DNA of 64,000 bases from Roseivivax sp. THAF197b (GTDB taxonomy: Bacteria; Pseudomonadota; Alphaproteobacteria; Rhodobacterales; Rhodobacteraceae): contig NZ_CP045318.1 of the NCBI RefSeq assembly GCF_009363255.1, forward strand, positions 3,151,501-3,215,500. The letters are read 5' to 3'. Position 1 is the first letter of the stretch. Each line of letters begins with the position of its first letter. The translations under genes and the position numbers were made by a program. Shown in pieces: positions 44,999 to 53,748 of this stretch. Under the pieces are notes generated by a model. That model ran no database searches and was not told where the DNA came from. It was given only the letters and a program-made list of their open reading frames with translations.

Positions 44999-46149
44999 CG
45001 GGGTTCGCGCCCGATGAATACCGCGCCCGCGTGGTTCGCGCTCAAGCGGCGATGGCCGAGGCCGGTCTCGCGGCGCTGCTCCTGACGACGGAGCCCGATA
45101 TCCGCTATTTCTCGGGCTTTCTGACGCGCTTCTGGGAAAGCCCGACCCGGCCGTGGTTTCTTGTCGTCCCCGCCGAGGGCGCTCCGATCGCCGTGATTCC
45201 CACGATCGGCCGCGCCTTGATGGAGACGACCTGGATCACCGATATCCGCACCTGGCGCGCGCCAGACCTCGAAGATGACGGCATCTCTCTTCTGGCCGCG
45301 ACCCTTGCGGAGCACACCCCGCCTAACGCGACCATCGGCCTGCCCATGGGCATGGAGAGCCATCTGCGCATGCCGCTCTCGGGGTTTTTCGCGCTCGAGA
45401 AGGCGCTTGGATCGCGGCAGCTCGGTCCGGATGGCGACCTCGTCCGCACCCTGCGCATGGTCAAATCCGAGGCCGAGATCGCCGCCATCCGCGCGGCCTG
45501 CGGGGTGGCCGACCGCGCCTTCGCGCGTCTGCCCGAGATCCTGTCGGTCGGCCGCCCGCTCAGCACGGTCTTTCGTGATTTCCAGTCGCTGTGCCTCTCG
45601 GAGGGTGCGGATTGGGTGCCTTACGTGGCGGGTGCCGCAGCGCAGGGCGGCTATCTCGACGTGATCTCGCCCGCCACGTACGCGCCGCTGGCCAGGGGCG
45701 ATGTGGTCATGCTCGACACCGGTCTGATCCGCGCGGGCTATTTCTGTGACTTCGACCGCAACGTCTCCATGGGGCCTGCCCCGGCCCATATCCGGGACGC
45801 CCATGCCCGGCTGATTGATGCGACAGCGGCGGGCTTTGCGGTCGCGCGGGCAGGCGTGACAGCGGCTGCGCTGTTTTACGCCATGGCGGCGGTGGCCTCT
45901 GACGGCGGTGCGGCGGAGGAGGCAGGCCGTTTCGGGCACGGGCTTGGGCAGCAGCTTACCGAATGGCCCTCGATCATCCCCGCCGATCACACCCCCCTGC
46001 CCGCAGGCACCGTCCTGACGCTGGAGCCGTCGGTCGCCCTGCCCGGCGGGCGCCTTATGGTCCATGAGGAAAACATCGTCCTGCGCGAGGATGGCGCTGA
46101 ATGGCTCTCCACGCCGTCCGGCCCGGCCCTGCCGGAGATGCCGATATGA
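44995..46149 (+). CDS. M24-family hydrolase (Xaa-Pro peptidase/ectoine hydrolase-like)
   Basis: A 384-residue creatinase/prolidase-fold enzyme. The dinuclear metal ligands are visible: D in VMLDTGLIRAG, D in YFCDFDRNVS, H in FGHGLGQQL, E in LTLEPSVAL, E in MVHEENIVL. The N-terminal creatinase-like domain has IRYFSGFLTRFWESPTRPWF. The same fold includes ectoine hydrolase DoeA/EutD, and the flanking genes also resemble ectoine-utilisation proteins, so hydrolysis of a cyclic amidine or amide is possible. Plain dipeptidase activity is the alternative. The start overlaps the previous stop (ATGA). Confidence 0.85.
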   Translation: MTGFAPDEYRARVVRAQAAMAEAGLAALLLTTEPDIRYFSGFLTRFWESPTRPWFLVVPAEGAPIAVIPTIGRALMETTWITDIRTWRAPDLEDDGISLLAATLAEHTPPNATIGLPMGMESHLRMPLSGFFALEKALGSRQLGPDGDLVRTLRMVKSEAEIAAIRAACGVADRAFARLPEILSVGRPLSTVFRDFQSLCLSEGADWVPYVAGAAAQGGYLDVISPATYAPLARGDVVMLDTGLIRAGYFCDFDRNVSMGPAPAHIRDAHARLIDATAAGFAVARAGVTAAALFYAMAAVASDGGAAEEAGRFGHGLGQQLTEWPSIIPADHTPLPAGTVLTLEPSVALPGGRLMVHEENIVLREDGAEWLSTPSGPALPEMPI

Positions 46150-46886
46150 CCCAGTTCGCCTATGACAGCATCACCGCCGACGAGGCGCGGATCGGGCTGA
46201 TCGTGCTATCCGCCGATGAAAGCCTCGAGCGGGACATGCGCGACCTCATCCCCTTGCGCGTGAACCTCCTTACGAGCCGCGTGCCCTCGGGCGACGCGGT
46301 CACGGAAGAGACGCTCGGCGCCATGGCGGAGGCCCTGCCCGCTGCCGCACGCCTTCTGCCGCAGGCCCAGCGCTTTGCGACGGTCGGCTATGGCTGCACC
46401 TCGGGGGCCGCCGTGATCGGACGCGCGGAGGTCGAAAGGCTGGTCGCGGGGTCTGTGCCCACCGACACGGTCACAAACCCTGTCAGCGCGCTTGTGGCCG
46501 CCGCACAGGCACTGGGTCTGCGGCGGCTCGCCATCCTGTCGCCCTATGTCGCCGCGGTGTCGGAACGTCTGCGCTCCGCCCTCCTGTCCGAAGGGATCGA
46601 GACGCCCCTTTTCGGCACGTTCAACGAGGCGGCGGAGGAAAAGGTCGTGCGCATCGCGCCGCATTCCATCATCGCGGCGAGCCGGGCCTTGATGGCGTCG
46701 GGCGGTGCGGATGCCCTCTTTCTGTCCTGCACCAACTTGCGCACCCTGGGCGTCATCGCGCCGCTGGAAGAGGCCCTTGGCCTCCCGGTCCTGTCTTCGA
46801 ACCAGGTGCTGGCCTGGCACATGCTGCGCCTTGCCGGGATCGACGATCAGCGGTCCGATCTGGGCCAGCTTTTCGCGCAGCATTGA
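46146..46886 (+). CDS. Asp/Glu racemase-superfamily protein (EutA/AMDase-like)
   Basis: A 246-residue protein with the two catalytic-cysteine motifs of the superfamily: GYGCTSGAAVIG near residue 80 and LFLSCTNLRTL near 200. The CTSG form resembles maleate isomerase, arylmalonate decarboxylase and ectoine-utilisation protein EutA rather than true amino-acid racemases. It starts in the stop of the M24 gene (ATGA), so the two are coupled. It converges with the transporter gene at 46892. Substrate unknown. Confidence 0.82.
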   Translation: MTQFAYDSITADEARIGLIVLSADESLERDMRDLIPLRVNLLTSRVPSGDAVTEETLGAMAEALPAAARLLPQAQRFATVGYGCTSGAAVIGRAEVERLVAGSVPTDTVTNPVSALVAAAQALGLRRLAILSPYVAAVSERLRSALLSEGIETPLFGTFNEAAEEKVVRIAPHSIIAASRALMASGGADALFLSCTNLRTLGVIAPLEEALGLPVLSSNQVLAWHMLRLAGIDDQRSDLGQLFAQH

Positions 46887-46891
46887 GGCGC

Positions 46892-47767
46892 CTAGCCCTT
46901 GCGCGCCTCGGCTCGTGCAAGCTGCACCGCGAGAATCCCGCCCGCGATGATCACCACGCCGAAGACGTCCCACAGGCTCAGCGGCTCGCCCAACAGCACC
47001 CAGGCGATGACCACGCCGAAAAACGGGTTGAGGAAGTGGAATGTGGCACTGCGCGTGGCGCCGATCCGGTCGACGAGCAGGAACCACACAAGCGTGGCCA
47101 GCACACCCGGCACCAGGACCGTGTACCAGAACGCGAAGACCAACGTACCCGACCACGCGATGACCAGCTCCTCGAAGAGGAGCGCAGGAAGAGCCAGCGC
47201 GACCGCCCCCACGAACATCTGCAAGCCCACCACCATCAACACGTTGCCCTTGGCGCTGGTGTTGCGCACGGTCAGCGTGGCCACTGCCAGCGACAGCGCC
47301 GCAAAGATGCACAGTGCGATACCCGGCAGGTCCGCCCCGCCCGACAGCCGCGCGCCCATGATGATGGCGACACCGACAATGCCCGCGAACAACCCCGCCA
47401 CGCCCATGGCAGGCAGGGATTCGCGATAGATCGTCCAGGCAAGAAGCGCCACGATCAGCGGCATGGTCGACGCAATGATTGCCGCCAGCGATGCCTCGAC
47501 CTGCTGCATCGCGATGAAGTTCAGACCGAGATAGATCGCGTTCTGGCACAGTCCGAAAATCACCACCGCGCGCCATTGCGCACGGCTGAGATGCCAGGTC
47601 TGGCCCATGGCCCGCGCGATCCCCACTGCGATCAGCCCCGAGATGAAGAAGCGCAATGACAGGGTGTAAAGCGGGGGTGCCGCCTGCACGATGACCCGCG
47701 CCGATGTGAAGGCCGACGACCACATGGCCGCGAAAGCCAACCCCATCATTACCGCGCGAACATCCAT
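46892..47767 (-). CDS. EamA/DMT-superfamily transporter
   Basis: A 291-residue membrane protein with ten predicted helices in two EamA halves. The first has AMWSSAFTSARVIVQAAPPL and AIIASTMPLIVALLAW; the second has LVWFLLVDRIGATRSATFHF and FFGVVIAWVLLGEPLSLWD. It is a metabolite exporter or importer of the drug/metabolite superfamily. It converges with the racemase-like gene with only 5 bases between stops. The substrate may relate to the neighbouring cluster, but opposite orientation weakens that link. Confidence 0.9.
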   Translation of the reverse strand: MDVRAVMMGLAFAAMWSSAFTSARVIVQAAPPLYTLSLRFFISGLIAVGIARAMGQTWHLSRAQWRAVVIFGLCQNAIYLGLNFIAMQQVEASLAAIIASTMPLIVALLAWTIYRESLPAMGVAGLFAGIVGVAIIMGARLSGGADLPGIALCIFAALSLAVATLTVRNTSAKGNVLMVVGLQMFVGAVALALPALLFEELVIAWSGTLVFAFWYTVLVPGVLATLVWFLLVDRIGATRSATFHFLNPFFGVVIAWVLLGEPLSLWDVFGVVIIAGGILAVQLARAEARKG

Positions 47768-47934
47768 GCAGGTCCCTCCCTATGACGAAATCCACATAAC
47801 CGGAGCCAGAGAGCATCATCCAACCCCTTGAAACGGAACGTTCGAGGCCCGATTGGACACATCAGCTTTGTGCATTTCTTCTTCCGCGAGGTCTGACGCG
47901 GACGGGACCGGAAGGCAAGCCGAGGCCTTTGCAC

Positions 47935-47966
47935 GAAAAGCCCCGCCAACCGAACGGCAGGCGGGG
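47935..47966 (-). terminator. ccrM terminator
   Basis: On the minus strand CCCCGCC (47966-47960) pairs with GGCGGGG (47947-47941), then CTTTTCG. A second perfect inverted repeat, GCTTCACA-N5-TGTGAAGC at 47974-47994, lies between it and the ccrM stop at 48022. Confidence 0.65.
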
Positions 47967-48021
47967 AAGTGGCGCTTCACAGGCTGTGTGAAGCACTGGC
48001 GGTAACTGAAATTCGGAAGGT

Positions 48022-49158
<1,137 letters not shown>

Positions 49159-49188
49159 TTATGCGCTCTCATCGGTTGGACAAAGACT

Positions 49189-49227
49189 GAGTCAAAGGCG
49201 ATTCGTGGTCAATTTGTTTTTTGAATC
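49189..49227. promoter_or_regulatory. three GANTC sites upstream of ccrM
   Basis: GAGTC (49189-49193), GATTC (49200-49204) and GAATC (49223-49227) lie within 39 bases, 58 to 96 bases before the ccrM start codon. GANTC is the CcrM target, so methylation-dependent feedback on ccrM expression is plausible. Confidence 0.6.
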
Positions 49228-49858
49228 AGGGACTTGGGTTTTTACCTTGCCACAAGATATTGTGTACCGGCTTGAAAGACTTTCTATGGTGTGGGGTCAC
49301 GCCAAGATTTTCCAACGCCATCCTGTGGCTTTTTGACGGATAGCCCGCATTCGTCTCCCACCCATATCCGGGGAAGTGTTGCGCCAAATCCCGCATCGCC
49401 TTGTCGCGCCACGATTTCGCCACAATTGAGGCCGCTGCGATGCTCACCGAACGACTGTCGCCCTTGATCACCGCAGTCGCGGGATGCGGGCAGTCGCGGG
49501 GGATCATGTTGCCGTCGATCAGCAGGTGACAGGGCGGCGCGGTCAGGCCCGCCACCGCGCGCAGCATGGCCACGTGCGAGGCGCGCAGGATGTTCATCGC
49601 ATCGATCTCCTCGACCGTGGCGATGCCGATGGCCATCTCGGCCTTTTCCGCGATTTCGGCTGCCAGCGCCTCGATCCGTGCCTTGCTCAGCGCCTTGCTG
49701 TCATTGAGCCCGGCAGGAAGACGTGCCGGATCGAAGACCACCGCGGCGGCCACGACCGGCCCCGCAAGTGGGCCACGTCCGACCTCGTCGACGCCGACGA
49801 CGCGGCGGGCCCCTGCGGCGATCTGCGCCTGTTCATACTGATCTGTCGGTCCAGCCAT
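49226..49858 (-). CDS. rnhB: ribonuclease HII
   Basis: A 210-residue RNase HII, which cleaves RNA in RNA/DNA hybrids and removes misincorporated ribonucleotides. The active-site block is VVGVDEVGRGPLAGPVVAA (Asp, Glu), followed by LNDSKALS, LIDGNMIP (Asp) and AAASIVAKSWRD. I start at ATG 49858 (MAGPTDQYEQ) with AGGAAC upstream; 20 further upstream residues in frame look unlike the family. Its stop codon overlaps one of the ccrM GANTC sites. Confidence 0.94.
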   Translation of the reverse strand: MAGPTDQYEQAQIAAGARRVVGVDEVGRGPLAGPVVAAAVVFDPARLPAGLNDSKALSKARIEALAAEIAEKAEMAIGIATVEEIDAMNILRASHVAMLRAVAGLTAPPCHLLIDGNMIPRDCPHPATAVIKGDSRSVSIAAASIVAKSWRDKAMRDLAQHFPGYGWETNAGYPSKSHRMALENLGVTPHHRKSFKPVHNILWQGKNPSP

Positions 49859-50005
49859 GTCCCCGTTCCTGCCAAGCCGCGCGCCGCCGCACCAGCCCCC
49901 ATCGCGTGAAACCCGCACAAAAGGAGGGACAGGCCCTGCCTCGGCCTGTCCCTCGCGGCGGGATGGGGTCTGCCCGCCGCCCTGCTCGCTCGCGTCGGTC
50001 CGCGT

Positions 50006-50545
50006 TCAGTGGCGCGGTGTGTGGTAGCCACGCTTGTCGAGGCAGCGTTCCCAGAAGCCCACGATCTTGCGGCCGTTATACCTGGTCTTGATGTTGCAAG
50101 CCGCAGGTAGCCGCGCAAAGGCGGGATAGGTTCGCTTAAGGCAACGCGACAGGTAGAAGCCCTTTTTGCGATCCTCGGCCACGGGCAGGCGCACGCGACA
50201 TTGCGGCGGAAGCGTGCGCGGCGACGCATGCTGATGGTGCGGCGCATAATGCGACCCGTTCTTCACCTGGCCGGGATAGCCTTTGTGAACGCCGGGGCGG
50301 AAGGGCGCGTGGTGGTCGTACCAGGCTGTCTCTTCGGCCTGCTTCTGCTTCTTTTTCTTGTCCTTCTTCTTGTCGTCGTCGTCATCCTCCTGAGCGGCAT
50401 CAATGGCCGTGCCCAGGATCAACAGGAGCGCGACCCCGCCCGCGATCTTCGCGATGTCTTCGTTGGAAGCGGCGCGCGCCTGCGTGGAAAGAAGGCTGAG
50501 CGCAGTGGCAGCAGCCAGAACAAGGGTGATGAAACGTCGGGCCAT
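50006..50545 (-). CDS. exported basic protein of unknown function
   Basis: A 179-residue protein. Residues 1-25 are a signal peptide (ITLVLAAATALSLLSTQARA). A short membrane-like stretch IAGGVALLLILGTAIDAA follows, then a block of five Asp and about ten Lys (EDDDDDKKKDKKKKQKQ) and a His-rich linker. The C-terminal 70 residues hold four cysteines (QCRV, RCLK, ACNI, RCLD) in a compact basic domain seen in many Rhodobacterales exported proteins. Function unknown. Confidence 0.75.
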   Translation of the reverse strand: MARRFITLVLAAATALSLLSTQARAASNEDIAKIAGGVALLLILGTAIDAAQEDDDDDKKKDKKKKQKQAEETAWYDHHAPFRPGVHKGYPGQVKNGSHYAPHHQHASPRTLPPQCRVRLPVAEDRKKGFYLSRCLKRTYPAFARLPAACNIKTRYNGRKIVGFWERCLDKRGYHTPRH

Positions 50546-50729
50546 GGGAGCCTCCTTCAGCGGGTCTGCGGAATGCGACCTCTGGTCCCTCGCGGAACCG
50601 GATCGCCGATACCCAAGGCTCCCCCGGCAGGGCCTCGTCGCTCAATGTCAGCCGGTCTGCTATGCGATAACGCCCGCGAGATGCGCCGCGATATTGAATG
50701 ACGGCGCGGGCTGGCGCAGTGTCGACCCC

Positions 50730-51014
50730 ATGAAACAGCTCATTCTCATACTGGCCCTGACGCTCGGGACCGCGCATGCCGCAGAGGCCGCGTGCTACGC
50801 CGATTACAAGGCCAAGCGCGAAAGCCCGCTGCGCCTGCATTACGGTGTGGCCGAGATCGGCGACGGCGCCTGCACCAAGGCCGCCGCGCGCCGCGCCCTG
50901 ACCCCGCGTCTTGCCGCCGAAGGCTGGGCGCTTCTGAACGTGGTGTCGGTTTTCGACGCTTCGGGCCTCGAAGAAAGGAAGGCGAGTGCCGGACCCAACT
51001 ACCTCCGTTACTGA
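50730..51014 (+). CDS. small exported protein, unknown function
   Basis: A 94-residue protein with a signal peptide (MKQLILILALTLGTAHAAEA) and a 74-residue mature domain containing two cysteines (ACYADY and GACTKA) and ending YLRY. I do not recognise the family. It overlaps the next gene by 29 bases, and a good ribosome-binding site for that gene (AGGAAGG) lies within its last codons, so the two are probably made together. Its fit with the membrane-anchored winged-helix protein suggests a paired role, but this is inference. Confidence 0.7.
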   Translation: MKQLILILALTLGTAHAAEAACYADYKAKRESPLRLHYGVAEIGDGACTKAAARRALTPRLAAEGWALLNVVSVFDASGLEERKASAGPNYLRY

Positions 51015-51690
51015 GGCCCGCCGTTCGGGCACGCGGATCGTGACCCTCGGACTTGCCGCGATCGTCCTGATGCTCGCGGGCCTGGGCGCGTGGCTGCTCT
51101 TTACCCTGCCCGATGCGGGCGCGTTCAACGATCGCGTCGAACGGCTTTTCATCGAGAATGACGATCTGACCGCGCAGGCGGAGGTCAAACTCCTCGAGAT
51201 CCTCGCACAATCCGGCACCGCCTTCGCCGAGACGCTGGCAAGCTACCGCGTGGTGATCTTCGTGCTCCTGGTCTTCGCCACGGCCATGCTGGTCGCCGCA
51301 CTGGTCTTTCTGGTGATGCTGGTCACGCTAAACCGCCGGATGGCCGCGGTGGAGCGCTCCGGGATCGAGGTCTCCTCGCTGGTCATCAGCCGGGAGGAGA
51401 ACACCGTGTATCTCAATACGATGGGCTTCAAGCTGACCGAGGCGATGATGGAGACGCTGGCCGTGCTGGCCGAGGCGCGGCTCGACGAGGAGATGCTGAC
51501 CGGCATCCAGATCGAGTCCATGATTACGGGCCGGTCCGAGTCCGATTGCGACGAAGCCGCGGGCGCCACGCGGATCAAGCGCCTGCGCGACGGTCTGGGA
51601 AATCAGTTGGTCTCTGAGCTTCTGGTCAAGACCATCGCCAAACGCGGATATGTTCTGGCCGTCGACAAGGGCGTGATCGAGGTGCTCTGA
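50986..51690 (+). CDS. membrane-anchored winged-helix protein
   Basis: A 234-residue protein from GTG 50986. TM1 is about residues 19-40 (VTLGLAAIVLMLAGLGAWLL), then a 45-residue periplasmic helical loop, TM2 about 88-112 (VVIFVLLVFATAMLVAALVF), and a cytosolic C-terminal domain. That domain (LNTMGFKLTEAMMETLAVLA, then GATRIKRLRDGLGN and LLVKTIAKRGYVLAV) resembles an OmpR/PhoB-type winged helix: the final GYVLA beta-hairpin is typical. Topology is the reverse of ToxR/CadC (TM first, DNA-binding domain last). DNA binding is predicted, not proven. Confidence 0.7.
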   Translation: MPDPTTSVTEARRSGTRIVTLGLAAIVLMLAGLGAWLLFTLPDAGAFNDRVERLFIENDDLTAQAEVKLLEILAQSGTAFAETLASYRVVIFVLLVFATAMLVAALVFLVMLVTLNRRMAAVERSGIEVSSLVISREENTVYLNTMGFKLTEAMMETLAVLAEARLDEEMLTGIQIESMITGRSESDCDEAAGATRIKRLRDGLGNQLVSELLVKTIAKRGYVLAVDKGVIEVL

Positions 51691-51715
51691 CCGCCGGATG
51701 TGCGCTTAGGCGTGC

Positions 51716-51792
51716 TGGCGACCCCGGCAGGATTCGAACCTGCAACCTGCCCCTTAGGAGGGGGCTGCTCTATCCAGTTGAGCCACGGAGCC
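51716..51792 (-). tRNA. tRNA-Arg (anticodon CCT)
   Basis: A full cloverleaf reads on the minus strand: acceptor GGCTCCG pairs with CGGGGTC (two G-U pairs), the D arm has GCTCAACTGGATAGAGC, the anticodon stem is CCCCT/AGGGG-like around loop CTCCTAA with anticodon CCT (bases 51756-51758), and the T arm is GCAGG-TTCGAAT-CCTGC. CCA is encoded. It decodes AGG arginine codons, which are rare in this GC-rich genome. Confidence 0.95.
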
Positions 51793-51898
51793 GCACGGCA
51801 TCGGGTCTAGCGCGCGCGCGGAGCCGTGTCACCCCGCATCGCACAAATCCCGCGCCTCCCACTCTGACGCTTGTGACTTCACATCGCATCAGTCTACT

Positions 51899-51908
51899 TT
51901 ACCGGTAA
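51899..51908. promoter_or_regulatory. GntR-type operator TTACCGGTAA
   Basis: A perfect 10-bp palindrome TTACCGGTAA lies 26 bases upstream of the proposed start of the LacI-family regulator. It equals the core of the operator bound by the E. coli gluconate repressor GntR, so autoregulation by the downstream gene product is likely. Confidence 0.6.
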
Positions 51909-51933
51909 CGCTCAATAATTGAGGACGCAGCCC

Positions 51934-52959
51934 TTGGCCGACACGCCCCCCCGCCCGCTGACACTCCGGGATGTCTCTGAAGCGTCCGGCGTTTCCGAAA
52001 TGACCGTGAGCCGTGTTCTGCGCAACCGGGGCGATGTTTCGGGTGCGACGCGCGAAAAGGTCCTGGAGGCGGCGAAATCGCTGGGCTACGTGCCGAACAA
52101 GATCGCGGGCGCGCTCGCCAGTCAGCGTGTCAACCTCGTGGCGGTCATCATTCCCAGCCTGCGCAACATGGTCTTTCCCGAGGTCATGTCCGGCATCAGC
52201 GCGGTGCTGGAGGACACGGATCTTCAGCCCGTCGTGGGTGTGACCGATTATCTGCCCGAAAAGGAAGAGCGCGTCCTTTACGAGATGCTGTCCTGGCGGC
52301 CGTCTTCGGTCATCATCGCGGGGCTTGAGCATTCGGACGCCTCGCGCGCCATGCTGGCCGCGTCGGGCATCCCCGTGGTCGAGATCATGGATACCGACGG
52401 CACGCCGATCGACGCAATGGTCGGGATCTCGCACCGGCGGGCGGGCCGCGAAATGGCCCAGGCGATCCTGAAGGCGGGCTACACGAATATCGGTTTTCTG
52501 GGCACCAAGATGCCGCTCGATCACCGCGCCCGGAAGCGGTTCGAGGGCTTCACCGAGACGCTCGCCAAGGCCGGGGTGGAGGTCATGGACCAGGAATTCT
52601 ACTCGGGCGGGTCCGCGCTGGCCAAGGGTCGCGAGATGACCGAGGCCATACTGGAACGGACGCCAGAGCTCGATTTCATCTATTATTCCAATGACATGAT
52701 CGGCGCGGGTGGCCTGCTCTACTGCCTCGACAAGGGCATCGACGTTCCGGGTCAGATCGGACTTGCGGGCTTCAATGGCGTCGAGCTTCTGGATGGTCTG
52801 CCCCGCAAACTGGCCACCATGGACGCCGCGCGCACCGAGATCGGGCGCAAGGCGGCTGAGATAGTCGCAGCCCTGGTCGAGAACCCCGACGCCGAGATCG
52901 ACCGAATTGTCGAGCTGACCCCGAAGGTCGCTGTCGGTGAGACCCTGAAAAAGCGCTGA
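51934..52959 (+). CDS. LacI-family regulator, GntR (gluconate repressor)-like
   Basis: A 341-residue regulator. The N-terminal LacI helix-turn-helix is TLRDVSEASGVSEMTVSRVL, with the hinge region NKIAGALASQ, followed by a periplasmic-binding-protein fold (IPSLRNMVFPEVMSGI, AGIPVVEIMDTDG). The sequence around PSLRNMVFPEV and AGIPVVEIMD resembles E. coli GntR, and a GntR-type palindrome precedes the gene. I choose TTG 51934 with GAGGA 8 bases upstream; a TTG at 51919 is the alternative. No gluconate kinase or transporter is adjacent, so the targets are elsewhere. Confidence 0.85.
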   Translation: MADTPPRPLTLRDVSEASGVSEMTVSRVLRNRGDVSGATREKVLEAAKSLGYVPNKIAGALASQRVNLVAVIIPSLRNMVFPEVMSGISAVLEDTDLQPVVGVTDYLPEKEERVLYEMLSWRPSSVIIAGLEHSDASRAMLAASGIPVVEIMDTDGTPIDAMVGISHRRAGREMAQAILKAGYTNIGFLGTKMPLDHRARKRFEGFTETLAKAGVEVMDQEFYSGGSALAKGREMTEAILERTPELDFIYYSNDMIGAGGLLYCLDKGIDVPGQIGLAGFNGVELLDGLPRKLATMDAARTEIGRKAAEIVAALVENPDAEIDRIVELTPKVAVGETLKKR

Positions 52960-53317
52960 AACGACGAAACGGGGCGGCATCGCCGCACGTCAAGGTTCGG
53001 ACGGATCGTCACCTGACTGTCATGGAATCGATGTATGTCAGGCTGCGCGTGCTCTCGATCCCCAACGAATCGTGTTTTGCTGCCGGGGCATGCGCTTTTT
53101 TGAGAGACTTTTCAGCATATTCGGGAGTGGCCTCGGCCGCTCCCTTTTTCGTTCGGGGCTGACGTCGAAAAAAGCGCCCTCGATCCCGCCTGCGAAAGCG
53201 CTGCGAGCCATGCACAAGGCGGGATGCGGAGTTGAATGAATGGACGTGGTTGGCCGTTCATACTCTGCCTATTTCTTGGGCCAAGGGGGAACGACAAACC
53301 TATTACGGAGACATCCC
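52960..53317. other. 358-base spacer with an isolated hairpin terminator
   Basis: No credible protein gene. A plus-strand terminator at 53123-53149 sits well past the regulator gene (164 bases) and well before the DUF1127 gene, leaving room for a 3' UTR or a small RNA of about 100-150 bases. I cannot identify a known sRNA here. Confidence 0.4.
53123..53149 (+). terminator. isolated hairpin terminator before the DUF1127 gene
   Basis: GGGAGTGGCC (53123-53132) pairs with GGCCGCTCCC (53135-53144, one G-U-type mismatch), then TTTTTC. Confidence 0.65.
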
Positions 53318-53539
53318 ATGGCCACGGCCACCTACAACGCACACAGCACGGCCCACGCGTCCGAACGCAAGGGCTTCGTCCAAAGCCTCTACAATGGCTT
53401 GCTTTGGCTGGCAGAGCGCAATCCCCGCGTTCAGCAAGTCGAGAAGCTGCAGGCAATGTCCGACGATGAGCTGGCAAAGCGCGGCTTGAAGCGCGAAGAC
53501 ATCGCGCGTCACGTCTATCGCGACCTGTTCTACCTCTAA
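53318..53539 (+). CDS. DUF1127-domain small protein
   Basis: A 73-residue protein (MATATYNAHSTAHASERKGF) whose C-terminal 40 residues match DUF1127: LQAMSDDELAKRGLKREDIARHVYRD. Such arginine-rich small proteins in alphaproteobacteria are stress-induced and often act with small RNAs in RNA turnover, for example in Rhodobacter. The ATG at 53318 follows GGAG. A 9-bp hairpin terminator ends the transcript at 53590. The usual CcsR-type CCTCCTCCC motifs are not seen downstream. Confidence 0.85.
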   Translation: MATATYNAHSTAHASERKGFVQSLYNGLLWLAERNPRVQQVEKLQAMSDDELAKRGLKREDIARHVYRDLFYL

Positions 53540-53589
53540 ACGCACAAACGAGTCACCTCGGACGATCAGAGCCGAGTACTCGAGAAACT

Positions 53590-53616
53590 GGCCGTGCCTC
53601 CGGGCGCGGCCGTTTT
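53590..53616 (+). terminator. DUF1127 gene terminator
   Basis: GGCCGTGCC (53590-53598) pairs with GGCGCGGCC (53603-53611) over nine positions including one G-U, then GTTTTG. Confidence 0.7.
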
Positions 53617-53693
53617 GCGTTTTGGGTGTACGTTATGCCTCGGAGCGCGTCTGCCCCCTCGCCAGCCACTCGCCGGCCGATCGGGTCCACAAA

Positions 53694-53722
53694 CGAAAAA
53701 GGCCGCGCCCGAAGGCGCGGCC
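53694..53722 (-). terminator. rpsD terminator
   Basis: On the minus strand GGCCGCGCC-TTCG-GGCGCGGCC (53722-53701) forms a 9-bp stem closed by a UUCG tetraloop, followed by TTTTTC. It lies 27 bases after the rpsD stop. Confidence 0.8.
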
Positions 53723-53748
53723 CTGTGATCTCGGCACAGACTGAAAGA

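Noticed and set aside
53540..53748. CcsR-type sRNAs after the DUF1127 gene
   Set aside because: No CCTCCTCCC-like loops are present between the DUF1127 terminator and rpsD.
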